Positions 36,315 to 47,452 of a DNA stretch of 64,000 nucleotides are shown here, in pieces; positions within the stretch are counted from its first letter, which is position 1; every line of letters starts with the position of its first letter. The stretch comes from Ceratopteris richardii (lineage: Eukaryota; Streptophyta; Polypodiopsida; Polypodiales; Pteridaceae), in NCBI GenBank assembly GCA_020310875.1, contig CM035417.1:89561199-89625198 (forward strand), read 5' to 3'. The position numbers were made by a program, and so were the translations under genes. The notes beneath the pieces are model-generated. The model worked only from the letters and a program-made list of their open reading frames with translations, did no database searches and was not told the DNA's origin.

Positions 36315-36540
36315 GTCGCGATACGTGCTCCCCGTCTGTCGCGACACTCGACCCCCCGTCTATCACGATACGTGGCGCTCCATCTGTCGCGATACGTGCT
36401 CCCCGTCTGTCGCGACACTCGACCCCCCGTCTATCACGATACGTGGCGCTCCATCTGTCGCGATACAGTGCTTTGTGCAATAGACGTGGCCCCCCATCTG
36501 TCGCGATACTCCTCCATCTCTCGCGATATACTGCTTTTGT
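36315..36540 (+). promoter_or_regulatory. Tandem 71-bp monomers in the LINE 5' UTR
   Basis: Two identical 71-bp units (36315-36385 and 36386-36456) are followed by partial units to about 36540. Each has several CTGTCGCGA words. Tandem promoter monomers are known in mouse L1, so a promoter role is a fair inference. The block is CpG-rich, a likely methylation target. Confidence 0.7.
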
Positions 36541-36928
36541 GCGATAGACCCCCGCCTTGGTTTTTGCGCTCAGACGGCCCTTTTTCGGAGCAAGTTTATC
36601 GGCTTAGTTCGTGAAGGCTTAATAAAGAAAGTTTTGGAGAAGAGTTTTTCCCTGCCATCTTTTCCTTAAAAAAGAGGAAATCCTTGACTTTTAACATCTG
36701 TCGCCTGTTGGGGTTTTTCCTAGAGTGAAGGCTTCTATTAGAAAAGAATAAAAAAGAGAAAAAAGTATCAACAACTCTTTGGGTCTTTCGTAGAGTGAAG
36801 GCTTTTATTACAAAAGAAAAAAAGAAAAAGGTTAAATTGTCCAAAGTTTAAGATAATAGATTTATAGAAGTACTTTTGGAACCTTCAGTGAGTAGAAAGG
36901 AGCTCTTTTTAAAAGGAGAAAGTAGGTC

Positions 36929-38317
36929 ATGGATTTGGCATCCCCCTCTCTTGTGAGAAGCAATCTGGCCCCTCCCCCCGGGGAGACCGCTAACCTGGCC
37001 TCTTTGTTGGAGGGGGGCTCTTGTGCCGCCCAAGGGACCCTCGAGAGTGCTGAACCCCCCTTGGTCTCCCTCAATAGATCCGCAATTTTGTCAACTCAGG
37101 AGGAGCTCAAGAAAGTTTGCCTCGTCGGCCAAATGTTCGGCCCTAAGCCCCCGCTCGAAACTGTGCGTCAGTGGCTTCGCAACGAGTGGTTCCCCCGCGG
37201 GCTAGTTGTTTGTAAGTGTCAGTTCTTACCGGCGAGCCACTTGCTGCTAGTCTTTGAAAATGAAGATATGGCGTTTCGAGCCCTTAGTGTCGGAACTTGG
37301 CAACTTGGCCGGGCGACCCTATGCCTTTTCAGATGGTCGCCTGACTTTACTCCCGACAAATCGAAATCGCTCCGGTACCCCCTCTGGGTTGAGCTCCCTA
37401 ACCTGCCATACTTCTTGTACAACTTCGTATGGGACATTGTTTCTCCTATCGGCAAGCCGTTGGCCTCGCGCGAGGACATTGGTGGTCTCATTTATGAAGG
37501 AGCAAAACACTCATTCAACGCCCGGTGGCACCCTCAAATCTGTGTCGAGGCTGACCTCAGTACGCCACTCCCATCGAAGATCAAACTGGACTTGGGCGAA
37601 GGGGATGTATGGGAGCAAGACATCAGCTACAAAAACCTTCCCAACGCGTGCTTTCGCTGTGGCCAACAAGGTCACAGGATCAAAGATTGCCCTTTGAGAC
37701 GAAAAAGCAAGCCAAATCAAGAAGCCCCCAAAAATGCTCAAGACAGCAATGGAGCATTGAATCACTCGACGAAAGAAGAGGAACTCAAGGGTCCCCGTAA
37801 TCCAGAAGATGATGCAGACGGGTTCATCGAAGTCAGAAGAAGAAGGAAAAGAAGCCCTAGGGCAACCTCTGAGCGACACAACAAGTCTGTTTCCCCCTCC
37901 AGCAACTTGTATTGCAGTCTGGAAAAGGAAATCAATGAGTTTGACTACCCAGGTGGGAACCAACTTGAGGAGGACACCGAGGTCAAAGGCCTGGAGATCC
38001 CTGACAGTAAAGAAACCCTGCAGGAGGGTTACACTACAAGCAAAGAAGACGGCTTTACTACCAGCAACGAAGATAACATGGATAGTGAAAGCTCCATCAT
38101 CGGATCGACTATCCCGGAAACGGAGCTGAAAACGGTGTACCTTTCTTCCCAGCAGGAGGCATCCCGCAAAGGAAAACAACCTATGGAGTTACCGTGGAAA
38201 AGCCCCCACAAGAACCTACTGCTAACTCGGGATCCGATCCGAGCGAAAAAGAAAGATGAACCCAAGAAAAGAAAGGACAAAGCTCCCTCCCGCAAAGAGG
38301 GATTACTACGACAATGA
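36929..38317 (+). CDS. LINE ORF1: DUF4283 / CCHC nucleic-acid-binding protein
   Basis: 462 residues, open from ATG at 36929 to TGA at 38317. The middle part (about residues 55-190) has the DUF4283 pattern common in plant L1 ORF1 proteins (GRATLCLFRWSPDF, LWVELPNLPYF, GKPLASRED). A CCHC zinc knuckle follows at residues 241-254 (CFRCGQQGHRIKDC). The C-terminal third is charged and low in structure. It would bind LINE RNA and form the ribonucleoprotein. The stop codon overlaps the ORF2 start as ATGA, so ORF2 may be translated by termination-reinitiation. Confidence 0.93.
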   Translation: MDLASPSLVRSNLAPPPGETANLASLLEGGSCAAQGTLESAEPPLVSLNRSAILSTQEELKKVCLVGQMFGPKPPLETVRQWLRNEWFPRGLVVCKCQFLPASHLLLVFENEDMAFRALSVGTWQLGRATLCLFRWSPDFTPDKSKSLRYPLWVELPNLPYFLYNFVWDIVSPIGKPLASREDIGGLIYEGAKHSFNARWHPQICVEADLSTPLPSKIKLDLGEGDVWEQDISYKNLPNACFRCGQQGHRIKDCPLRRKSKPNQEAPKNAQDSNGALNHSTKEEELKGPRNPEDDADGFIEVRRRRKRSPRATSERHNKSVSPSSNLYCSLEKEINEFDYPGGNQLEEDTEVKGLEIPDSKETLQEGYTTSKEDGFTTSNEDNMDSESSIIGSTIPETELKTVYLSSQQEASRKGKQPMELPWKSPHKNLLLTRDPIRAKKKDEPKKRKDKAPSRKEGLLRQ

Positions 38318-41300
38318 TCATCATATCGTTAAATGCTAGAGGGCTAACCGATCCCTCAAGAGCGACCATTATTGGTCAATGGCTTCGTGACATTAGCTTA
38401 AACCCAGACTTTATATGTATTCAAGAGATTAAAATTGACGGAGAAGACCTCCAGAAGCGGCTCAGACAGGTCTCCTCGGCCCATGTGTGGATCTCAACGA
38501 AGCACCAGCGGGGGTCTGGAGGAACGGTTATCGGTGTTAAACAGCTCTGGTTTGAAAAGCTCGAGAACTCCATTGAAGATGTAAGTCACCGTTGGATTGC
38601 CGTTTCTTTTGGTGCTCCTCTTTGTGCTACTATTGTTTCTTTGTACGCCCTTAACGGTGATTTGGAGAGACTGAACACATGGGCTTCCTTAGACTCGCTT
38701 CCTCACAACGTGCTTATATGTGGAGACTTCAACATGGTGGAGGACCCTATGGACAGATGGATGGGCAAGGGCAGGGTCATCGACAGTCGGGAGAAAGAAA
38801 CGTGGGACATGACCAAACTCCACTTGGATTTGGTTGAACTCAAAGACTCGAGTGGCTTTTCTTGGTCGAATCTCCAAGCGGGCGAGGACCTGAGGAAAGC
38901 TAGACTCGATAGATGCTACATCTCTCAGAGTTTTACTCACCAGTGGGGCCACCCTGCCATCACACAACGCACTGACCTCACTATCTCTGATCACTACCCG
39001 ATCGTTATCACTTTTCAACCTTCCAACAAGATCCGCAAGGCTCCGTGGTTCCATGCCAACGCAACCACCTTCTCTCTCCCCTCCGTCCATCAAGAGATTG
39101 CCGATGTGTGGAAGGTGGCGTTCGCCTCTGGCTTGGCCCCAGCCAAGTGCTGGAGAAGTGCGGTCGACAAGTCTCGTAAGATCATGATCAGATCTAAGAA
39201 GATGCTCGAGACTGTGCGGCGGGCTCGCAGGGAAGCTCTTTACCACAGACTTTGGCGGCTCGAGGAGGAAGTGAACAAAGGAAAACACCAAGCCCAGAAA
39301 GGTCTCCGAAAAATCAGAGCAGTGTTGAGATATGAGGAAGAAATACAAAGGAAAAACTTGCAAATCTTCTTCAAGGAGTGGTGGGCTGGCAAAGCCGACA
39401 AACCCACCAAAGAGATGTGCTGTATCCTTAAAAGGAAACACAACAGAGAATCGATCCCCCTACTGCTAGATCCACATGGCAATGTATGCAATTCGGAAGA
39501 AGATAATTTTGGCATCATCGAAGGGCACTTCACGAGACTCCTGGGAACCTCGAACCCCCTCTCCCACCATAGAAGGGACTGTATGGCTGCCATTTCTAGG
39601 GTTTCCCCCCGGAGAATACCACCCAACCTCCACTCCCTGCTTCATGCCCCTATCTCTGATTCAGAAATCATTGAGGTCATTGATGCCCTCCCTCTCGGTA
39701 AAAGCCCGGGACCCGACGGACTCACTAACGAGTTCTTTAAATCCTTCAAGCTGGTGGTTGCCACCCCTCTTCGGATGGTTTGGCAAGAAGCGCTAAAGTT
39801 TGGTGCTCTTCCCTCATGTCTAAATAATGGAATTATCAAGTTGATACACAAGAAGGGAGAAAAGAACAGAATTGAGTACTGGCGGCCTATTACGATGCTA
39901 CAAACAGGATACAAGATCATCGCCAAAGTCATCGCCAACAGACTCTCGTGCCACCTGAGATCTTGGCTTAGTGAGGACCAAAAAGGTTTCATCAAAGGCA
40001 GGTCTATCCTGGAAACCATTATGGATATTTGGGAAGGTATTCAATTTGCAAATGAGTCTAACCAAGATGTAGTTTTCCTCAAGATCGACTTTGACAAAGC
40101 CTACGACAGGCTAGAATGGGACTATATTCTGCAGTCGCTCCAAGACCTCGGATGTAGTCAGAAATTCACCAAGATGATCGCGACCCTTCTCGGAAATGCA
40201 ACGACCCAAATTAACGTTAACGGCAAACTTTCGAAGGCGATCCATCTTAAAAGGTCTATTAGACAAGGGTGCCCTCTGGCCCCCCTTCTTTTTGCCATCG
40301 CCACTGAGGGTCTGAGCAGACTTGTGGCACATCATGTGGAGGCTGGCAATATCAAAGGCCTCCGGCTGCCTCTCGCCCACAGTCAAATCATCATGAGACT
40401 TTTTGCCGATGATATGAACGCTTTCGTTCACAATGATAATACCAGCCTGGAGACTTTCTGGAGGTGTCTTGCTACCTTTTGTGATGCCTCTGGATCCAAA
40501 ATCAACCACTCTAAGACCGCCTTTAGGGCTATTGTGGGACATCATCCTGGCCTTCTCATCGATCATGGCTGTCAAATCATTCCGCAGGGCCAAATTTTTC
40601 GACTTCTTGGAATCCCTTTGGGGTTTGGCGTCTCTATGGAGCAGCGATGGAACTGGGTGCTGGCCAAACTCGAAAACAAGCTTAACTATTGGAGAGGTAT
40701 GCAAATCAATCTCGCTGGACGTGCGATGGTTATCAACACGTTCCTCCTCTCTTCTACCATCTATTTCCTTTCCTGTTGGCGACCGAATGAGCAAGGCCTG
40801 TCCAAACTGAATAGTATCTGTAGAAACTTTCTTTGGACGGGCGATCATAACAGAAGGGGGGTGCCCAAAATCAAATGGACCATCTGCACTAGCCCTAGAA
40901 ATAGTGGGGGGCTAGGCATCCTGGACATCGGGTGTATGGCTAACAAATTGGCTGCCAAATGGATGATTAAGGCTTGGTGCAATAGGGAGGCCTCGTGGGC
41001 CAAGCTGATCTTCAGAAACAAGAATGAGTTGGCCCTCATGGGGTTCCCGAACTGGAAGAACCTTGACATCATGACCCTGCTATTCTCCCCGATCCCCGTC
41101 TTCCCGAAAGGCTCCAATCTCGTGTGCTCCCTTTGGAAGGGTTGGAATAAAGTCAAAAGCTTCACAAGAATTAGTGAGGACTGGAAGTGGGCGGCCGGAA
41201 TCAGACAAAACGACTCTATCTGGTTTCCGATACATGGCATCAGGAGTGTGGAGTCGTGGAACATCCAAAATGCCAAGAAGTTATGGAACAAAGGAATCAA

Positions 41301-42138
41301 AAAATGGAAACACCTCTGGAATCATGACACCAACAGCTGGATCAACTTCGAGGATATTGACCCCCGCATAAACATCTCGTACGAAGAGTGGAACACTTTG
41401 CAAAGCAGATGCCTCGCTTGGGATCGTCACAAGACTCGCCTTCTCATGGGACACGACACACCAAACTCGCTTGGTCTCAAATGGCAAAACGGAAACAGCC
41501 TACTCAAAATCCCGAACATCAAAGAAACGGCTGACCTCCAGATCAGCCTCAACAAGAAGTGGTGCCTGTCTTGGACGCGGCTTCGGTGGGACATGAAATT
41601 CATGGGTATCTGGCACCCCCTAATAGAGATTAAGAAGTCTGTCCTCTTATGGCAAATTCTTCATCGAGGAATTTGGACCAACCACAAGGCTAGCAAACTT
41701 TGTGGGATCCCTCCTTGGTGCAAACGCTGCCACCGTGCTATCGAAGATGTCCCACACATCTTCCTTACTTGCCCCAACTCCTACAGAATCTGGCAGACGG
41801 TTGGAATGAAAATCAGATTTCAAAAACAGCTTAGTTGGAAACAAGTCCTTTTGGGAGAAGCGATCGGCTGCTCCGCGACACTCTGGAACGCCATCAGAGG
41901 GGAAGTCCTGTGGAAAATTTGGCGGGAGAGGTGTGCTCTCAACTTCGGCGAGCCTCCCAGGGAGTGGTCAATTGAGAAATCACTATTCCTCCTTGGAAAA
42001 AGGATCGTTAACAGTAAGAAATCCCCCCCCTTTAGGCACCATCAAGTCCTCCTTTTGATCAACAACAAGCTCAAACCCAACTGGGCCCCGCATGAGGGCG
42101 ATGAGAGGGTGATTAACCTTCTCTGTAGTGCAATCTAG
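38314..42138 (+). CDS. LINE ORF2: endonuclease / reverse transcriptase
   Basis: 1274 residues without interruption. The apurinic-like endonuclease has Asn7, Glu38 (IQEIK), Asp138-Asn140 (GDFN) and Ser225-Asp226-His227. Reverse transcriptase follows with SPGPDGLTNEFF, YWRPITML, DQKGFIKGRS, the first catalytic Asp in IDFDKAYD (592-598), RQGCPLAPLLF and FADD at 697-700. The C-terminal zf-RVT zinc motif is Cys1136-Cys1139-His1148-Cys1153. It nicks target DNA and copies LINE RNA in place. All catalytic residues I checked are present, so the protein may be active. Confidence 0.95.
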   Translation: MIIISLNARGLTDPSRATIIGQWLRDISLNPDFICIQEIKIDGEDLQKRLRQVSSAHVWISTKHQRGSGGTVIGVKQLWFEKLENSIEDVSHRWIAVSFGAPLCATIVSLYALNGDLERLNTWASLDSLPHNVLICGDFNMVEDPMDRWMGKGRVIDSREKETWDMTKLHLDLVELKDSSGFSWSNLQAGEDLRKARLDRCYISQSFTHQWGHPAITQRTDLTISDHYPIVITFQPSNKIRKAPWFHANATTFSLPSVHQEIADVWKVAFASGLAPAKCWRSAVDKSRKIMIRSKKMLETVRRARREALYHRLWRLEEEVNKGKHQAQKGLRKIRAVLRYEEEIQRKNLQIFFKEWWAGKADKPTKEMCCILKRKHNRESIPLLLDPHGNVCNSEEDNFGIIEGHFTRLLGTSNPLSHHRRDCMAAISRVSPRRIPPNLHSLLHAPISDSEIIEVIDALPLGKSPGPDGLTNEFFKSFKLVVATPLRMVWQEALKFGALPSCLNNGIIKLIHKKGEKNRIEYWRPITMLQTGYKIIAKVIANRLSCHLRSWLSEDQKGFIKGRSILETIMDIWEGIQFANESNQDVVFLKIDFDKAYDRLEWDYILQSLQDLGCSQKFTKMIATLLGNATTQINVNGKLSKAIHLKRSIRQGCPLAPLLFAIATEGLSRLVAHHVEAGNIKGLRLPLAHSQIIMRLFADDMNAFVHNDNTSLETFWRCLATFCDASGSKINHSKTAFRAIVGHHPGLLIDHGCQIIPQGQIFRLLGIPLGFGVSMEQRWNWVLAKLENKLNYWRGMQINLAGRAMVINTFLLSSTIYFLSCWRPNEQGLSKLNSICRNFLWTGDHNRRGVPKIKWTICTSPRNSGGLGILDIGCMANKLAAKWMIKAWCNREASWAKLIFRNKNELALMGFPNWKNLDIMTLLFSPIPVFPKGSNLVCSLWKGWNKVKSFTRISEDWKWAAGIRQNDSIWFPIHGIRSVESWNIQNAKKLWNKGIKKWKHLWNHDTNSWINFEDIDPRINISYEEWNTLQSRCLAWDRHKTRLLMGHDTPNSLGLKWQNGNSLLKIPNIKETADLQISLNKKWCLSWTRLRWDMKFMGIWHPLIEIKKSVLLWQILHRGIWTNHKASKLCGIPPWCKRCHRAIEDVPHIFLTCPNSYRIWQTVGMKIRFQKQLSWKQVLLGEAIGCSATLWNAIRGEVLWKIWRERCALNFGEPPREWSIEKSLFLLGKRIVNSKKSPPFRHHQVLLLINNKLKPNWAPHEGDERVINLLCSAI

Positions 42139-42293
42139 GATTCAATCAAGCTTCCCCTGCTTTGTGGGATTTGGGGGGTCCCGTGGGCACTAGTCCCCTT
42201 CTATTGTACCTTTGTTTCTTAATTTAATTCAAGTCCGGGAGAGTAGGCTATTGCCGAACTTCCTTTATATTAAAAAAAAGAATGCTTCTCATT

Positions 42294-42770
42294 AAATCTC
42301 TGCCACACACAAATTGTGTTTTCCTTCACAGGTTATAAGTGAATATGCATGATCATGCAGGTTGTCAATATGCCTTTGTTCTGTAATGTACTGCATCATG
42401 TGCAGTTATGTGCATATACATATATCTTTACAAATCGCAGATGCGCATAAATTTCAAGAATATAAAGAGATGAACCGTGCCTCAGCTTTGTCACTTTGCA
42501 AATGCTTTATTTTGTACACATGCATGACGAATCATATGAGCGTAGGCGTACAGTACATAAGTCCTCTGATTATTATTATATGCGTATATAGCGGCGTGAA
42601 TCTATGAGATTATATACGTACACAGAGGCATCGATAAACCAATGTCTGTGTTACACACGAACTCAAGAGAAACGACAGATATGTAGCGCTGCTGTGATGA
42701 GTTTGATTAGCTGCTCAAGGTAATTAATGTACAAAGAATCGTAATACATGACACAGAGAGAGAGAGATAG
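42294..42770 (-). repeat. Nest-family LTR, minus strand, right part (continues 35982)
   Basis: Inverted match to 28972-29460. It includes a short (GA)8-like run at about 42752-42768 where the other copy has the 325-bp tract. Confidence 0.7.
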
Positions 42771-44635
42771 AGAGGACTAGAGACGCTTATGACACACGAA
42801 TCAACGCTTTTTAGATTCAAAAAATCATCTACTAGCAGAACTCAACTGCTTTATTCTTTTTCCACGTTAACCTTCCATTTCCAAAACAATATTCTGATAA
42901 GGAAGCAACGTGGAAAGATTCTTTGTAAGGTATTTTCATGAATCATATTCTTTTTCTTTTTAGTTTTACTAGTTTACAAACATGCTAAGGTCCATATGCG
43001 GGAATATCTAAAAATTAAATGATTGATTCCATGAAATGTTTATAAAAGCTAGACGGGGGTGAATTTGGAGATGGCTTCTCCAACATCTCCCTTTGAATCA
43101 TCAAATACATCCATTTGATTTCTGCTCTCTCTCTCACTCTTGCTTTAATCTTTATTTCCCATCTAATTTGGTATTTCTTTGTCTTTGATTTGTTCTTCTT
43201 CTAAGCTTTGATTTATCTTCACTTCATTACCTTTTCTTCATTTGTTTTGCTTCCTTCCTTGCTTCATGTGACTTCATATCGATTCTTCTTCTCTTGATGT
43301 AATATTCTTTCATAAGTATGTAGACATAATCTTTTGTTGATGTAGAATCCTTCATGTTGATGTTGAAATAGAAGTAGCTTCACCTTTTGACATAACCTCT
43401 CTCCCAAGATTTATGTTGATGGTGGCTTTATCCTTGGAGCGAACAATGATGTTACTCTACAGTGAGTACACCCCCTCACTTGTTGATACAGTCTTTCACA
43501 AAAAATGAAGTTAACGAAGATCTCACCTTCCTCTATTTTCTCCATTTTTATTTCACCTTCTATGTATGTAAAACAACTCTACCAAAATTGTTTGGTGAGT
43601 GCTCACAATACTTATAATGTGCTCAATATACAGATGCCTATATTCTACATTGGTTGATGATAAGGGAAGTTCAATCCAATGTGAAAACTTTGACTACTTT
43701 TCCAAGAAAAATTGATTTTAATGATGATTTGCATCCCTTTGTTACAAGCATGTCCAAATCTTCTAAAATGATGCTTAAGATGAGACTCTGTGTGACCATA
43801 TAATTTTTTCCTTCTCTTGTTCTTTTTTTTGGTATAGACATGTATGTTCTATTGACGTAGTAAAGCACACATAAACTAGTACTAATAGTCCTCCAAGTGA
43901 AGTAGAATAATTACCTTTCTTTATGTAGATAAACCAACTTCAAAAGTTAAACTTTTATTGAGCTTTGCATGAACTTTCTTCTTCCACACCTCCTTTGCCT
44001 TCCTCTTTCGATCATTTGTAGAGAAATCTATTGTACATTTACTTTGTTGTCTTCTTTATCTTCTTCCCATCGATGTGGAGAAGTGCGTTTCAACAAGAGT
44101 CATAAACATTTCCAATGAATAGGCAAGCCACTTGGAAAGTCATGTGGTATTTGCCTTAGTCACTTTGAATATTCTATTCTTAATCTTATTTTGATGTTGA
44201 AATATTAGTTCAATACCAATCCCTTGTAAATACAAATTTCTTTCATGCATACGTGTCTCATGGACAAGACCTTGAGCTTTTATTGGACCAACGTAGAAAG
44301 TATATGTGTAGAGAATTTAATGGGACAAAGTACAAAGTAATCAATGGAATGAGCATTGAGATGATTTGAATTCCTATGAGAAGTCTTGCAAAGTAATTAT
44401 CATAAGCAATAGGAGTCTCCAAGATAGAACTATGTATTACATTCATCCCAATGAATTTTGTATGCAGAAGGATCACATAAAATAAATAGTATTAAGATAG
44501 AAACCAAATTGATATACAAAACCAAAAGAAGAAAGTTACTTCTTATTTTGATGTAAAATACTTGAATTAATACCAACTTTAAACTTCATTGTGTAGGAGC
44601 TTTGATGTCAAGGTGGCCTTGATCTTTAATCATGA
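42771..44635. other. Unassigned AT-rich sequence
   Basis: No supported gene. A TATAAAA-like box lies near 43040 but no frame follows. A short minus-strand frame (44476-44258) contains ETPIAYDNYFARLL, loosely like the TP..FDN.Y motif of class III peroxidases; too short to call. Confidence 0.45.
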
Positions 44636-45186
44636 TCCTTGGGCTTTGTGGGTAGGATCGACCCTTCCAAAATCTCTTCGTTGATATTGATTCTTCAATT
44701 TCAAATCATATGTCAAACCGTCAAATTTCTTTTGATGGTAGAACTTTGAGTAAACTTTATTCTTCAATGATGCGCCTTCAATGGAGCTTTTCTTTATGAT
44801 AGTCAAAACTTCAAATAGATTTTGATCTTCCAACTTTATTTTATAGTTTTATGATAATCACCTTCAAGAAATCATCCTTCAATGCTGAATATTCAACACA
44901 ATACTTCAAGAAACGTTAGATAGCTCAACTTGAACAAATCTAGAGATGATTGACTAAAACAAGTGAGCTATTTATGTTTACCAATGCTTACAAATAGATG
45001 CTCAAAAGATCTTTGATAGATTTTGACACTTGGGTAAGAAATAATAAGGAAGGTTTAAGGAACACTATGGGAGGTTCCTATACCAGTGTGAAAGCAAATA
45101 TGGATATGAATGTGGAGGAAAATGTGGAGGAGAATGGATTTTACATGCACATAGAAAGATAAAATGTGCAGTAGGTTTGATTAAAC
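44636..45186 (-). mobile_element. Nest-family leader, primer site and LTR end, minus strand
   Basis: Minus strand: LTR end (45186-45097), primer-like CACTGGTATAGGAACC (about 45091-45076), then leader matching inverted 28270-28640. Cut at 45187 by Copia-4. Confidence 0.6.
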
Positions 45187-45600
45187 ACGCCAGTTCACTC
45201 ATTCGTCGACATTAGGATTTTCCTTATTATTGTTCTTTATATATTGCATTAGTTATATTTTTGTTTTAGGTCATTCTTGTATATTTTGTATATCTAATAG
45301 AAAAAGAAGAACAAGATCATTGTTCCTTGCCTCAATCTATGTGTGTGCTACTTTTTGCATGTGACAATGTGTGAGTGAGCTCTCTTCCTTATCTTCTTCC
45401 TGATGACATGGTATCAGAGCCAATGTGGTTCTAGAGGGCTCATGGAGAACTTGGATAGCGAAGAGTACACGAGAAGGCATGGAGAAAGTGCAATCCACAA
45501 ATGACCTCAGATTGCAACAAAAGTTCATGTGAAGGTAGAATGCATTAAAATATCTTTGAGAGGTTGCATAAATTTCCAAAGAAATGATTCAAGTAATGAC

Positions 45601-47400
45601 AATATAGGATGTTGGAATTATGGTAAATGTGGACACTTTAAATGTGATTGTAGGTTGATGAATCAAAATAATAGAAGGCAGTAAAAAAAATATGCATCCA
45701 CAAGTGCAGATGATTCTAAGACGTTGTTCATGGTCCACATTCACATGATGTATATGATGTTTCTAGATGTTTCAAAATCGAATGGAAATGTTTGGTATTT
45801 AATTTTGGTGCTTCAAATCACATGATCAATCATGCAGAAGGGTTTAGTAGTTTGCAGAAATTACCAATTCTTTGATATCTTCAAGCAAGGGATGAGACAT
45901 CACATCCTGTTGAGAATATAGGAAACATAGCACTGTCTATGGATGATGGGAAGGTAAAACATCTTTCTGATGTGTTGTGTGTTCCAAAGATAACAAAGAA
46001 TTTGGTTTCTGTTGGACAAATGGTTGACCAAGGATTATAAGTCAGGTTCGCTGATGGGTTATATGTACAAGAGTACAAACACGATGGAAGATTGATTTCC
46101 AAAGGAAGCAAAGTGGGTAGGATGTTCACCTTAAACGTGAAAATTCTTGAAATGAATGTGATCGTGTTTGCAAAAGGTGCAGGAGTTATTGCTCATATAG
46201 AGATCAGGCATAAACAAATTGGACATGCAAATTTGTAGAGGGTGAAATTTATGCAATCAAAGGATATTGTCAATGGACTACCAAATTTCAAGTTTAGAGA
46301 GATGCAAAAGGTATGTGCACCATGGCAATTTTCTAAACATTCAAGAGCATCATTTTCGCATGACAAGCATGTTAGTAAGAATGTTCTAGAAATAGTACAT
46401 ATAAATGTTTGGGGTCCTACAATGACCACATCTATGGGTGCTTGTAGGTTTTATGTTACTTACATTGACGAACATACACAAAAGTATGGGTATATTTCAT
46501 GAAAGAGAAGAGTGAGTTGTCCACTCACTTCCAAAATTTTAAGGCTATGGTGGAATAGGAGCCAAGGAACTATGCTCAAACATTAAGATCTGGTGGAGGA
46601 GGTGAATACATGTCAAATGAGTTTAGTAGCTTTCTAAAAAATCATGCGATTTGATGAAATCTTTCATGCAGATACACACTACAATAGAATGTGGTGTTGA
46701 ACACATAAATAGACATATTGCAGAAATAAGAAAGCCTTGATGGTTGAGAAGAATATGCCTCATTGTTGTTGAAGAGAATCCATGCACATTACTGTATACA
46801 TCATGAATAGAACTCTGACTATTGTTGTACATCAAGTTACACCTAAAGAGAATTTTACAAGTAAAAAACCACTTTTCACATATGAAAGTATTTGGTTGTA
46901 TTGCATATGTACATGTCCAATCGATTTGAGGAAGAAGCTTGGTCCAAAAGCACAAAATGTATCTTCATTGGGTACTCCCTTGAGCAAAAGGGATATAAAT
47001 GTTATAACCCACTCACATGACAAGTGAAGGTAAGCAAAGATGTGGTGTTTGATGAAATGTCAAGCTTCTATGCAGATGACAAAGAAGGATTTAATCTTGA
47101 CTCAAATGAAAAAGTAATGATAAAAATTAAAGTGTAGAATTTCAAGTTTTGAGTGGACCTGATGCGTCGCCAAGCAATAGGTCCAATTCAAATCCATGGA
47201 GTGGAATATTGCATGGAAAATTTAGTCTAGCAAATTCATCAACTACATCAAAGAAAGGTAAAGAAAAGCTTTTTGCTAGTAGTAAAACATCTACAGGTTT
47301 AGATATTAAGGAGATTCAAGCAGTTCAGAAAAGAGCCTTGATGAGGAACTTGGATTCCCCTCTATGAAGCTTCCAGAAGTAAGCAAGGCACATGCGGATG
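45601..47400 (+). pseudogene. Copia-4 gag end, protease and integrase remnants
   Basis: A CCHC-like CWNYGKCGHFKCDC lies near 45610-45650. Pre-integrase and integrase pieces follow: VHINVWGPTMTTSMGACRFY (46242-46502), then weak homology through RSGGGGEYMSNEF near 46590. In the first integrase motif the expected Asp is Asn (HINVWGP). Many stops. Confidence 0.72.
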
Positions 47401-47452
47401 ATACACGTAAAAGTGATTGAGGACCAAAAAGTCTAGGAGGATGTGAAATTTA

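Larger units (their letters stand above)
35983..42279 (+). mobile_element. Full-length L1-type LINE with intact ORF1 and ORF2
   Basis: About 6.3 kb: 5' UTR with tandem monomers, ORF1, ORF2, a 140-bp 3' UTR and a short A tail (TTATATTAAAAAAAA). GAATGCTTCTCATT flanks both ends (35969-35982 and 42280-42293), a target-site duplication of 14 bp, or 16 with ambiguous A bases. Both frames are open and the duplication is perfect, so the insertion is recent. It is much richer in G and C than the host LTR. Confidence 0.95.

Noticed and set aside
37511..38179. 222-residue minus-strand frame and others opposite LINE ORF1 and ORF2
   Set aside because: They mirror the codon structure of intact LINE proteins on the other strand and show no domain of their own.
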